From DASXMT01 sp036521415 (lineage in GTDB: Bacteria; Actinomycetota; Acidimicrobiia; Acidimicrobiales; RAAP-2), in NCBI GenBank assembly GCA_036521415.1, contig DATDHU010000146.1:1-40548 (forward strand): DNA of 40,548 bases, read 5' to 3'. Made by a program: the position numbers and the translations under genes. Numbering within the stretch: position 1 is the stretch's first letter; each line of letters opens with the position of its first letter. The notes below the pieces were generated by a model. The model was not told the DNA's origin, did no database searches, and saw nothing but the letters and a program-made list of their open reading frames with translations. Shown one piece after another: positions 15,240 through 23,975 of the stretch.

Positions 15240-15980
15240 ATGACCACAGTGGATAGGCCAGTCGGTAGCCGATCAGGCGCGATCTCCCGGATGCGACGGA
15301 CGCTGGTGTCGGTCGCAGCGGTGGCCGCGATCGTGGTGGGTTGCGCGCTACCTGCCTACGCTGCCGGAACTCCGTACGGTGGAGGCGGGACGGTCGGCGG
15401 GACCGGCGGGACCGGAGGAGGCACCATCCTCACCACGTGCACGGTGGTGCCGACGCAGGTGACCGTCTGCACGGCGCGGATCGGATCCGACACCGTCACC
15501 ATCACGGTCCCGGCCAACACGTTCACGACGCCTGACCAGATCGTGATCACCGACCGGACCCTGCAGATCCAGCCTCTGGGGCCGGGCACCACGGTCGTCC
15601 TCTCCTTCGGCGTGAGCTTCGTCTTCCAAGGGGCCAAGGTGACCGGCACGTTCTCCCCGGTCTCGGGCTCGGTGACCGGTCCCAACATCGTGACCGGCTT
15701 GTCGATCTACTTCGCCGCGTTGACGAGCAACGTGTTCGGTGTCCAGCCCTCGACGTTCACCAACGGAGCGCTCAACTTCACCATCACCAGCGATCCGGCC
15801 ATCGAGGTGGCGTCCACCAACGCCGGCACGGCATCGAGCGTCTCGGCCAAACCCATCACCGGTGGGACCGTCCCGGTGACGGGCAAGCCGTTCGGGCTCG
15901 AGGGGTCGATCGCCGCGGTGCTGGTCGTCGGAGGCTCGTTGCTACTCGTCCGTATGCGCAGGCGACGCCGCACCACCTAG
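15240..15980 (+). CDS. Secreted protein with C-terminal VPVTG sorting signal
   Basis: I do not recognise the central domain, but the architecture is clear in the 246 residues. The signal peptide is at about 17-42 (hydrophobic core, cleavage near PAYA-AG). A Gly/Thr-rich stretch (44-62) and a Val/Thr-rich beta-type domain with two cysteines (67 and 77) follow. The C-terminal tail is VPVTG (211-215), a hydrophobic helix (about 221-237) and a run of arginines. That tail is an LPXTG-type sorting signal with Val for Leu, so the protein is probably anchored by a sortase; one is encoded at 21762-22805. ATG 15240 is preceded by AAGCGGGG. It follows a strong promoter and heads the cluster. Confidence 0.8.
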   Translation: MTTVDRPVGSRSGAISRMRRTLVSVAAVAAIVVGCALPAYAAGTPYGGGGTVGGTGGTGGGTILTTCTVVPTQVTVCTARIGSDTVTITVPANTFTTPDQIVITDRTLQIQPLGPGTTVVLSFGVSFVFQGAKVTGTFSPVSGSVTGPNIVTGLSIYFAALTSNVFGVQPSTFTNGALNFTITSDPAIEVASTNAGTASSVSAKPITGGTVPVTGKPFGLEGSIAAVLVVGGSLLLVRMRRRRRTT

Positions 15981-16096
15981 CCCGTGCCGCCAGCCGAACA
16001 CAGGCGCGCTTGCCCGTGCCGGTCACCGAGTACCGGCGGGACAGCGCCGGTGGGGACAGAACCACCGAGTCGTTGGCTGACAGATCCGGGGGACTG

Positions 16097-17053
16097 ATGC
16101 GTTCACAACACGAGCACTACGAGGTTGGACCGCTTCCTCGTCGCATCAGGCGACGCGTACTCGGAACGACCGGGGCCGTCGTGGCCGGGATCGCGGCATC
16201 GAGCGTGCTCGTGGCGTGCAGCGGCGGGACGCCGACCGCCGGATCGCCGGTGGTGGCCAAGAAGGCGGACAAGGTCATCAGTGCCCCCGCCGGGCTCCAA
16301 GCAGGCGGCGAGCCGCAGCCCAGTGGGTTCATGTGGGTCCTGGCCGGTACGGGAGCCACCAAGACGATCGATCAGCTCACCTTGGGCAGTGAGAGCGCCG
16401 GGAAGGTGCAGCGGATCCTCCCCGTGAGCCTCAGCGCCTCGACACTGGCCGAATCGTCGTCCGGGCTGGTTGCCTTGGGTCTGGCCACAGCGACCACCGG
16501 TGCAGTCACCTTCCTCAATGGAGCGACCGGGACACAGACCGGCTCAACTCCGCTCGGGGCCCCGGTGCTCGACCTCGTGGCCGGCGCCGACGGCTCCACC
16601 TTCTACGCGCTGAACGGCACGGCCACCTCCATGAGCGTCTCGGTGATCACCTCCCTGAGCAACCAGGTGACCTCGACGGTTCCCGTGCCTCTCGACACCG
16701 TGTCCATCGCCATCCAGCCCAATCAACAGAACATCCTGGCCCTCGAGCCGACAGGGAAGCTGCTGGAGATCGGTGTCGCCAGCGGCCGAGTGATCTCCCA
16801 GTTCTCGGTCGGCACCGGGGCCCACAGCGTGGCCCTGTCCAATGACGGCTCCAGTTTGTACGTGCTGAAGAACGCGGGCGGCGCGTTCAATGTCGGCGTG
16901 ATCGACTCGGCCACGGAGCGTCAGGTCAAGGCCCTTCCCGCCCCGGCCAACACCGTGGGCGTCCAAGTCTCCCTGGACGGGTCCCTGGTGTACGACTTGG
17001 TGGGTACGCCGAGGTACGGCAATATCCAGATGTTCGCGACCGGTCGGCAGTAA
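16097..17053 (+). CDS. Lipoprotein with YVTN-like beta-propeller repeats
   Basis: The 318-residue protein has an Arg-rich N-terminus (PRRIRRRVLG), a hydrophobic segment and a lipobox, LVAC, with Cys41 as the lipidated residue, so it should be anchored outside the membrane. The mature part repeats a pattern seen in propeller blades, for example GAHSVALSNDGSSLYVL and VGVQVSLDGSLVYDL, about 40-45 residues apart. Such propellers usually bind proteins or glycans and have no recognisable active site. ATG 16097 fits a GGGGGA Shine-Dalgarno at about 16088-16093; the frame is open from 16010 but the earlier residues do not suit a signal peptide. The next gene starts 10 bases downstream. Confidence 0.78.
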   Translation: MRSQHEHYEVGPLPRRIRRRVLGTTGAVVAGIAASSVLVACSGGTPTAGSPVVAKKADKVISAPAGLQAGGEPQPSGFMWVLAGTGATKTIDQLTLGSESAGKVQRILPVSLSASTLAESSSGLVALGLATATTGAVTFLNGATGTQTGSTPLGAPVLDLVAGADGSTFYALNGTATSMSVSVITSLSNQVTSTVPVPLDTVSIAIQPNQQNILALEPTGKLLEIGVASGRVISQFSVGTGAHSVALSNDGSSLYVLKNAGGAFNVGVIDSATERQVKALPAPANTVGVQVSLDGSLVYDLVGTPRYGNIQMFATGRQ

Positions 17054-17063
17054 CGACACCGCG

Positions 17064-19499
17064 GTGGGGCGTTCGGACAGGGAAACACTGCCGGTGCCCC
17101 CCGACGGAGAGATCGGCGAACGGGACGCACGTGAGGAACGGCACGCACGTGAAGAACGGTCCAACGGTGGGATAGGAGGCGTCGCCGGCAGCCGGTCGGG
17201 CTCCGGCGGTGTCCGCTCCGGCGGCCTTCGCGCCCGAGCCGGCTTGTCCGGTGCAGTCCTCGACGAGCCCACCTCTGTCGCTCCCCAGGACGCCGAGCCG
17301 AACCAAGGTCGGAGCGACGGGGCCAACGAGAGTACGCGCTCGGGTCGCATGCGAGACGGATGGGCCGCGCTTCGCGTTGACGCCCCTCCGACGCGGTCGG
17401 TTGCTGCCCGGGCCTGGTGGACCGTGGCCGGTCTCACCATCCTCTTTTGGGCCTTCTTGCTGTACGGCTACGTCGACATTCACCCGTGGGTGATCCTGTG
17501 CGTCCTCCTGCTCGGCGTGTGGGGCCTGGCCACGACCGCCGCCAGCTGGACTTCAACCGTTCGCTACCGCCGATGGGGAGAAGGTCTGGCGTGGGCCACC
17601 TTGGCCCTGGCCATCGGGGCGTTCCTGGTGTGGAGCTATCTCCAGATGACCGGCACGCCGGCCTATGGCACCGACGAGATTGCCTTCGACCAGTACGCGG
17701 CACAGCTCTTGGCCCATGGGACCAATCCGTATGCCCATTCCATGGCCCCGGCACTGTCGTTGTTCCACGTGTCCCCGAACGGCTACACGTTCGCACTGAA
17801 CGGGCAGCCGGTTACCTCCTTGTCGTACCCTGCACTCTCCGTCCTGGCCTACGTCCCGTTCGTCCTGTTGGGGTGGACGACCCAAATGGCCGTGGTGATC
17901 AATGTCATCGCCTGGGCCATCGGGATGGCCGTCATCTTCTGGTTGCTGCCCCGCCAGGTCCGCCCGCTGGCCATCGTGGTCGGAAGCCTCAGCGTCTACA
18001 TCGGGTATGCGGTGGGAGGGGTGACCGACGCGCTGTTCGTGCCGCTGTTGGTCGGCGCCGTCTACGCCTGGGACCGGTTCCCCACCGCTCGCGGGTGGGC
18101 GGCATGGCGGGGCCCGGTGCTGCTCGGCCTGGCCATGGCGGTGAAACAGACGCCGTGGCTGGTCCTGCCGTTCCTGGTGGCCGGCGTGGCCCTCGAGGCC
18201 CGCCGGCGCGGCTCTCTCGGTCAAAGCCTGCAGACGGCAGCCCGATACCTGGCCATCGCTCTCGGGGCCTTCCTGGTGCCGAACCTGCCGTTCATGGTGA
18301 TGGACGTCAATGCCTGGGCACGCGGTGTGCTCACCCCGGTCGCCAGCCATGCCGTCCCTGCAGGCCAGGGGGTCGTGGGGCTCAGCCTGTTCCTGGGCAT
18401 CGGTGGCGGATCCCTTGCCCTCTACACCGTGACGCTCATCGTCGTGCTCGTCGTCCTGGTGGCCGGGTTCGTGGCCACGTACCCGGCCAGCAAAGTGTGG
18501 GCCGTCGTGTGCCCGACGGTGGTGCTCTTCTTCTCGGCCCGATCGTACGGCAGTTACCTGGTGACCCTCCTTCCTGCTGCTGCCGTTGCCGCTCTCACCG
18601 TGACCCGGGTCACGGCCACGGCCGGCCCACCGGTCCCCAACCGAGCGGCCGGCGCCGGTGAGCCCACGGGCGCCGGCCCATCGGTCCCCAAGCGAGCGAC
18701 CAGGGTCGGCGAGGTGGTTCGGGCGATCTCGTGGCGGTGGTGGGTGCTCGGAGGCGGAGTGGCGGCAATCGGTGCGTCGATCACCGCGCTACTCCTGGTC
18801 GGACCGCCTCTCAGCATCCGGATCAGCTCGGTCAGGACCAGCGGCCAACTGGCCACGGTCGAGCAGGTCAAGGTGGACGTCACCAACGAAACCGGGTCGC
18901 CGGTCCGGCCCGCCTTCTCGGTGGAGAGCGGTGGCAACTTGACGACGTTCTGGTTGACGAGCGGTGACCCGGCAGTCCTCGCCCCCCATGCCACCCGGTC
19001 GTACACCCTGCTCGCCCCGAACTTCTTTGCCCAACCTCCGATCACGGGCGGGTTCCAAGTGGTGGCCTTCACGAGCCGTCCCGGTACGGTCAGTCGGTCC
19101 GACGCCTACCTGCCCACCATCTACCACCTCGGACTGGCTCCCCAGGCGGTCAACCGAACAGTCCCCGTAGGCCAGCCGGTGACCGTCCGGGCCGAGGTCC
19201 TCGATCAGCTCAATCGTCCCGTTCGCCAGAAGGGGATACCGGTGTACCTGGGACAGGTCAGCTACACCCAACAAGGGCTCGTCTACAGCCAGGCCATCGT
19301 GAACAACGCCCAGCCCGGCCAGACCCCGGTGGTGGCGTACACCGATGCCAACGGGCAGGCCACGTTCGTCATCACGGGCACCCAAGTGGCAAGTGACCCG
19401 GTGTACTTCGAGGCAAACCTGATCAACGCCAACCAGTTCTACCCGTATGGCTACTCGGAGATCCTTCCCGTCCGATTCGGACCACCAGGCAGTGGTTGA
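17064..19499 (+). CDS. Polytopic GT-C-like membrane protein with extracytoplasmic Big-like domain
   Basis: The 811-residue protein has a disordered, charged cytoplasmic N-terminus (1-115), at least ten hydrophobic helices (about 119-580) and a C-terminal extracytoplasmic beta region (about 580-811). The first external loop carries TPAYGTDEIAFDQYA, whose Asp204/Glu205 resemble the acidic motif of GT-C glycosyltransferases that use polyprenyl-phosphate sugars. The C-terminal part includes VTVRAEVLDQLNRPV and TDANGQATFVITGT, like bacterial Ig-like (Big_1) domains. GTG 17064 is 10 bases after the lipoprotein stop and lacks a clear Shine-Dalgarno, so a later start is possible. A 28-bp segment is duplicated at 18621-18648 and 18672-18699. 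Sugar and acceptor are unknown. Confidence 0.7.
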   Translation: MGRSDRETLPVPPDGEIGERDAREERHAREERSNGGIGGVAGSRSGSGGVRSGGLRARAGLSGAVLDEPTSVAPQDAEPNQGRSDGANESTRSGRMRDGWAALRVDAPPTRSVAARAWWTVAGLTILFWAFLLYGYVDIHPWVILCVLLLGVWGLATTAASWTSTVRYRRWGEGLAWATLALAIGAFLVWSYLQMTGTPAYGTDEIAFDQYAAQLLAHGTNPYAHSMAPALSLFHVSPNGYTFALNGQPVTSLSYPALSVLAYVPFVLLGWTTQMAVVINVIAWAIGMAVIFWLLPRQVRPLAIVVGSLSVYIGYAVGGVTDALFVPLLVGAVYAWDRFPTARGWAAWRGPVLLGLAMAVKQTPWLVLPFLVAGVALEARRRGSLGQSLQTAARYLAIALGAFLVPNLPFMVMDVNAWARGVLTPVASHAVPAGQGVVGLSLFLGIGGGSLALYTVTLIVVLVVLVAGFVATYPASKVWAVVCPTVVLFFSARSYGSYLVTLLPAAAVAALTVTRVTATAGPPVPNRAAGAGEPTGAGPSVPKRATRVGEVVRAISWRWWVLGGGVAAIGASITALLLVGPPLSIRISSVRTSGQLATVEQVKVDVTNETGSPVRPAFSVESGGNLTTFWLTSGDPAVLAPHATRSYTLLAPNFFAQPPITGGFQVVAFTSRPGTVSRSDAYLPTIYHLGLAPQAVNRTVPVGQPVTVRAEVLDQLNRPVRQKGIPVYLGQVSYTQQGLVYSQAIVNNAQPGQTPVVAYTDANGQATFVITGTQVASDPVYFEANLINANQFYPYGYSEILPVRFGPPGSG

Positions 19500-19513
19500 G
19501 CGCAGGTGAGCCG

Positions 19514-21679
19514 ATGACCACCCTCAACGTACCCACCCGGGTCGTCCCCGAAGGACAGCCCACGCCCGCCGGCGACTCGACCGGCGTCGGTCGCGGGGTC
19601 CGCTCGGACCGGCGCCGCCTGGGGCAGGTGCGCAATTTGGTGTGGGTCTTCTTCGCCCTGCAGTTCATCTTCCTGGCCGCGTGGAGCGCTTATTTGTACT
19701 CGCGCTACTCCATCACCAATGACGGCGGCCAGTACATCCAAGGCACCTACGTCATCGCACACGGCCATCTGGCCGGCCCATCGAGCATCCAGGGCCATAG
19801 CATCCTGAAGGACCACTTCACCTTGGCGTGGTGGCCGCTCTCTGTCTTCGTGTTGCCGTGGCCCCACGCACTCATCCTCATGTGGGTCCAAGACCTGGGC
19901 ATGGTGGCGGCGGAGGTCATCGCCTTGCACTGGGTGTACACGGTGCTGTCCGAACGACGGCTCGACCGGTTCGTCCACCGGTGGTGGCCGCAGGCTGTGC
20001 TGGCCCTGGTCGGCCTGGCCCTGGTGGCCAACCCCTGGACCTATGAGGCAGTGTCGTTCGACATCCACATCGAGACGTTCGCCTGTCCGTTCATCCTGGC
20101 CGCCGCCTTCGACTTCAGCCGGGGCCGCCATCGCCGGGCCTGGGTCTGGGTGGCCATCACCCTGCTGTTCGGTGACGTCATGTCCAGTTGGATTGCCGGA
20201 TTGGCGCTCAGTGCGCTGGTGGCGGCGCATTGGGAACGAGGCCGGCACCTGGTGCGCACCGCCGGGCTGCTCGTACTCGCCGCCGTGGCCTGGCTCGCCG
20301 CGGCCAGCTACATCGGGGGCACGGCATCGGTGCTGGCCCAGTCGTTCGGCTATTTCACCGTGCCGCCCGGACGGCCGTTCCCGGACAGCGTCTCCGCCTG
20401 GCAGTTGCTGCAGGGTGTCGTGCTTCATCCATGGCGGGGTGTCTCCGTCCTCTGGGGCCATCGGCTGAATGTGATGGCCGACGTCTCGACCACCGGCTGG
20501 ATCGGCATCTTTACTCCCTGGACCATCGGTGTACCCCTGGTGGTCATCTTGGTGAACAACGTCAGCGAGTTCGGCAACGGCGTGTTCTCAACCCCCCATT
20601 TCCAGAGCGCGCCGGTCTACGAGTTCAGCGCCGCCGGGTTGGGCATCGTCTTGGCGTGGCTGGGCGGAACCGGGCTGGTGCTGCGCGGATTCCGGTTGAG
20701 CGGAACCCGGTTCCGGCTGCGCCGATTCCGGCTGCGAGGATTCCGGCTGCGCGGAACTAGTTTCCGGGTGCGCCCATGGCTTCCGGTTGCAGTTGCGACG
20801 CTCATAGCCGTCAATGTGGTCGTGTGGCCGAGCTTCTGGCTCCCGCAGCTGCCGTCCACCTGGGCCCGGATCTCGAGCTCTCAGGCGGCGATCCTGTCCA
20901 AGCTCAATGGCCAGATCCCGGCGAGCGACGAAGTCGTGGTGTCGCAGGGTGTGGTCGGACGGTTCGCGGAGCGTCTCGACGTCCACGATCTGGTGGCCGG
21001 CAACAACCACATTCCCGTATCCGGTTCGACCGTCTGGTTCATCGTGGTGCCCAATGCGGGGATCGAGACCCAGTCGGTCGCCGGTGCGTTTGCCACCATC
21101 GGGCTCCTGGCCAACCCGCTTGGAGCGACTCTCGTCTCGGCATCGCAGGGCATCTGGGCCTACCGTTGGCACCGGCCACCGTCGCTCCACAAGCTTGTCT
21201 TCGTGAACAAACCTTCGACCATCCCCGCCTGGCCGGTGGCCGGGAAAGCAGGGTCATCCGAGCGGTTCGGGCCGGCGAGGGACTGGCACACCGCGGCCAC
21301 CGGAGAACGGGGCTATATCGTCTCGGCCGACTATTGGAAGCGGCACCTCGGTACTTATGACGTGAGCGTGCTGCTGTCCACGGCCACCACCGTCTACATC
21401 GAGGTGTGGAACGTCGCCGGTCATACCTTGTTGGCCCGCAACGAGGTACCACCCACAAATGGGCCGCTGTCGATCGAATTTCCCGTCCGGGTCGAGATTC
21501 CCTTCCCGCTGATCACCGGCTACGCGGGTTGGGGCCCCTTCAGCATCCAGCCCGTCTTTCCCGAGTCCGGACAGACGCTGGAGGTACGCGTGTACTCGCC
21601 GTCCGGTGGTGTGGCGAGCGTGTACAGCCTCACCGTCGCGGCCAACACGGTACAGAGCCAGACAGGTTCGCCCGGTTAG
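19514..21679 (+). CDS. DUF2079-like polytopic membrane protein with C-terminal beta domain
   Basis: The 721-residue protein has a short cytoplasmic N-terminus, about nine to ten membrane helices up to about residue 440, and a long extracytoplasmic C-terminal part rich in beta strands. The first loop (ITNDGGQYIQ with Asp70, then KDHFTLAWWPL) and FDIHIETFACPFILA resemble DUF2079 proteins, a GT-C-like family of unknown reaction. ATG 19514 is chosen because AGGTGAG lies just upstream; TTG 19496, overlapping the previous stop, is the alternative. A cytoplasmic loop (about 391-420) has five FR(L/V) repeats encoded by tandem DNA. It is translationally close to the preceding membrane protein gene, so both are likely one operon. 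Confidence 0.68.
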   Translation: MTTLNVPTRVVPEGQPTPAGDSTGVGRGVRSDRRRLGQVRNLVWVFFALQFIFLAAWSAYLYSRYSITNDGGQYIQGTYVIAHGHLAGPSSIQGHSILKDHFTLAWWPLSVFVLPWPHALILMWVQDLGMVAAEVIALHWVYTVLSERRLDRFVHRWWPQAVLALVGLALVANPWTYEAVSFDIHIETFACPFILAAAFDFSRGRHRRAWVWVAITLLFGDVMSSWIAGLALSALVAAHWERGRHLVRTAGLLVLAAVAWLAAASYIGGTASVLAQSFGYFTVPPGRPFPDSVSAWQLLQGVVLHPWRGVSVLWGHRLNVMADVSTTGWIGIFTPWTIGVPLVVILVNNVSEFGNGVFSTPHFQSAPVYEFSAAGLGIVLAWLGGTGLVLRGFRLSGTRFRLRRFRLRGFRLRGTSFRVRPWLPVAVATLIAVNVVVWPSFWLPQLPSTWARISSSQAAILSKLNGQIPASDEVVVSQGVVGRFAERLDVHDLVAGNNHIPVSGSTVWFIVVPNAGIETQSVAGAFATIGLLANPLGATLVSASQGIWAYRWHRPPSLHKLVFVNKPSTIPAWPVAGKAGSSERFGPARDWHTAATGERGYIVSADYWKRHLGTYDVSVLLSTATTVYIEVWNVAGHTLLARNEVPPTNGPLSIEFPVRVEIPFPLITGYAGWGPFSIQPVFPESGQTLEVRVYSPSGGVASVYSLTVAANTVQSQTGSPG
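20690..20774. repeat. Five-copy intragenic TTCCGG(C/T/G)TG repeat
   Basis: Copies start at 20690, 20711, 20726, 20741 and 20762, with spacing 21, 15, 15 and 21 bases, all multiples of three. They encode five FR(L/V) units rich in arginine inside a predicted cytoplasmic loop between two membrane helices. The frame is preserved throughout, which suggests an in-frame repeat expansion that is tolerated or selected. Confidence 0.8.
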
Positions 21680-21761
21680 TGAGCGGGCAGCTCGGTCCGG
21701 CTCAGCTGGGCAGCGCGGGCCTCGGCTTCGACAGTCCGCTGTGCAGTCCGCTCAATCGGGT

Positions 21762-22805
21762 TCAGCTGGACGGCACCAGAGTCCACCCGGTGATAGTGAG
21801 CGAGCCGAACGGGTCGGCCATGGTGGCAACCAGCTTGTAGATCCCAGGATCAGCACCTCCGGCGACTCGCACGGTGGTGGTCACCTGGGCGCCGGTCAGC
21901 GCCGAGCCCGTGACCGTCAGCGTCGGGTCGAGGGGCTCCATGTAGGCGGAGATGGTCGCCCCGTTCAGCACCGACGCATTGCTCAACGGAACGGTGGGGG
22001 CCAGCGCGCCCCACCAGTCGGACCGCCCCTGTTCGGCGGCGTGGACGGCGCCAAGATAGTCGCTGAGCACGGCACCCTCGTCGCTCAACGGACTGGGGCC
22101 CTGCTGCCACGATGCCTGCGGGCTCCCGATGATGTCGAGCGTCCCGAGCTGGACGTTGTTGGTGGCGAGGGTCAAGCCCTGCGCATTGAGGTCGGGCGGG
22201 GTCGGGACGGTCGGGACCCGGGCCAAGTTGGCGACTGCGCCTACTGGCTTGCCGCGCTGCTCTGTGCCCTGGAATTGGGCCGTGACCAGGTAACGCTGAG
22301 AGGTGATGTAGAGGGCATTGAGTGGGTAGCAGGTCTCGAGCACCAGCAGCGATTGGCTCGGCGAGGAATAGACGGGGGAGCCGCTGGCCACGATTTGGTG
22401 CCCGGTCACCACGAACACGTAGGTCCGACACGGCGTGGCGAACGCCACCCGCTGACCGACGGCCAGATGGTCGATGGCGCTGAAGTAGCTCACGTCGTGA
22501 GCGGCGAGGATGGTGGTGCCCAGCTGGCCGGGCCAAGCGCTCGCCGGCACATGGCCCACCGCTACATCGAGCTCACTGTCGTCGACGCCGGCCAACACCG
22601 GTGCCTGCAAGGCGATGGCTGGTGCTTCGAGCAGGCCCTGCGGTGCGGACGACGAGCCATCAAAGGCCGGGCAGTTTGCCGGAGCGGGAGCCGGACCGCC
22701 GCTCGCCGACTTGATGGCTTGCTCTTCCTGGTTGACCAGGGCGTGCCCGACGGTATGGCTGTGGTAGTAGAACCACCCGATGTCGCCACCAATGGCCAGG
22801 CCCAC
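21762..22805 (-). CDS. Sortase with extra C-terminal domain
   Basis: The sortase triad is visible: His103 in TTILAAHDVSYFSAI, Cys159 in LVLETCYPL and Arg171 in YITSQRYLVTA. Sortases cleave an LPXTG-like signal and link the protein to the cell wall. Class assignment (D, E or F) is uncertain. After the catalytic domain (about 70-180) there are about 165 further residues with a beta-type end (TLTVTGSALTGAQVTTTVRV), not typical for sortases. The only canonical start is GTG 22805, which lies inside the predicted N-terminal membrane helix; the frame remains open for 61 more codons upstream without ATG, GTG or TTG. It faces the cluster that encodes the VPVTG protein. Confidence 0.85.
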   Translation of the reverse strand: MGLAIGGDIGWFYYHSHTVGHALVNQEEQAIKSASGGPAPAPANCPAFDGSSSAPQGLLEAPAIALQAPVLAGVDDSELDVAVGHVPASAWPGQLGTTILAAHDVSYFSAIDHLAVGQRVAFATPCRTYVFVVTGHQIVASGSPVYSSPSQSLLVLETCYPLNALYITSQRYLVTAQFQGTEQRGKPVGAVANLARVPTVPTPPDLNAQGLTLATNNVQLGTLDIIGSPQASWQQGPSPLSDEGAVLSDYLGAVHAAEQGRSDWWGALAPTVPLSNASVLNGATISAYMEPLDPTLTVTGSALTGAQVTTTVRVAGGADPGIYKLVATMADPFGSLTITGWTLVPSS

Positions 22806-23195
22806 TGCGATGGCCGTTATGCCGAGGGCGATCCCGGCCCGGCGCCGCCAGTTCGAGCGCGACGACCGGCGCGCGTGGGCCCGCGACCTCCCGTCACTGG
22901 AAGGGCTCTGGATCTTCCGATTGGTCTCCCGGTTGCTCCGTGCCGTCTCTACCTCGCTCGGGACGGTTCCTGGTCCGATCGTGGGTCGTCACCCGCACCC
23001 ATGGGCTGCCCCTTCAGGTCACTGCAGTCCACGTAACAGAATACGCGCTCCGAAAGGTCGACAACGGTGCTGGTCAGGGGCCCCACGACCTGGTCGTTCA
23101 GGCACCTACCAGACTGGCCTCGGAGCAGAATTGCTCCGGCGTGAGTCAGTCTTTTCGGCAGTGGCGCTCAAGGCGGAGCGAACGGCCCGCTGCCC
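22806..23195 (-). other. Gap containing the likely 5' extension of the sortase gene
   Basis: From 22806 to 22988 the sortase frame is open and would encode a basic cytoplasmic tail plus the first half of a membrane helix (RRRAGIALGITAIAV), ending at an in-frame stop at 22989-22991. No canonical start exists in that stretch. In another frame ATG 23002, preceded by AAGGGG at suitable distance, runs 17 codons before a stop, so a single-base shift near 22950 would join them. The remaining bases up to 23195 show nothing I can identify. Confidence 0.5.
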
Positions 23196-23975
23196 TCACC
23201 GGCAGGCCTGCAGGATGACCGGGTTCTTCTCGCCCACCAGCGCGAGGTTGATCGCTTGGCGCATCTGGTCAGGCTGAGCGTGCACGCCTAGGCCATAAGG
23301 CTGATCGAGCATCGCCAGGACTCCCACGACCACGGTCATGAGTACAGCCACGGTGGCAAGCGACGAGATCCGGCCAACTGGGCGCGTGACGTAGTGTCCC
23401 ACGAGCAGGAGGGCTACGAGAAAGGCGCCAGCGTAGATCACCACCCACAAGGCGGCAGGGATTCGAGGCTGGGTGAAGAACAGCAGTCGTTGCCGGGATG
23501 CGCTGGCGTCGCTGATGAGCGAAGCGGAGCGCCCATACGCTGATCCTTGTTGCGGATTGCTGGACGGAAGGGTGCGAAGGTCTGCGCGAAGCTGGTCACC
23601 GAACCCGAGCGTGCGGGGCGCCTCCAGCGGGCTTCCTCGCTCCATCGACGGCCACTCGTCCTGGACTATCGAGCGCATGTAGCAGACGAGGTCGTGCCGA
23701 ATGTGATCGCTCGTCTGGGTCGGGTAGACACCCACTGTGTCGTAGAGGGAGACGAGCGAGCTCGCCTCCTGCTGAGACACGCTCTGCACATCGTTGAAGT
23801 GGCCCACGGCGAAGACCACTAACAGACCCAACAACAGGCCATAGGACGCCCCGACGAAGGTCAACGAAGACTGGTATTCGGGCGCCTCCTCTGTTGCTCG
23901 TCTCCTGTGCAACACCAAGGCCAACGCGGCGGCAGCGGCGAACACCCCCCAAAGAATCAACACATGGACGATCAC
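23196..23975 (-). CDS. DUF4239-like membrane protein
   Basis: The 259-residue protein has four predicted membrane helices in the DUF4239 arrangement. Helix 1 is near the N-terminus (VLILWGVFAAAAALALVL) and helix 2 is in FVGASYGLLLGLLVVFAVGHF. A soluble segment of about 100 residues with QQEASSLVSLYDTV follows, then two helices near the C-terminus (ALWVVIYAGAFLVALLLVG and ATVAVLMTVVVGVLAML). DUF4239 resembles bestrophin-type channels, but the function is not established. GTG 23975 is the best start because the first helix follows directly; the open frame continues to 24086 with residues unlike a membrane protein. The Shine-Dalgarno is weak. It appears monocistronic. Confidence 0.75.
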   Translation of the reverse strand: MIVHVLILWGVFAAAAALALVLHRRRATEEAPEYQSSLTFVGASYGLLLGLLVVFAVGHFNDVQSVSQQEASSLVSLYDTVGVYPTQTSDHIRHDLVCYMRSIVQDEWPSMERGSPLEAPRTLGFGDQLRADLRTLPSSNPQQGSAYGRSASLISDASASRQRLLFFTQPRIPAALWVVIYAGAFLVALLLVGHYVTRPVGRISSLATVAVLMTVVVGVLAMLDQPYGLGVHAQPDQMRQAINLALVGEKNPVILQACR

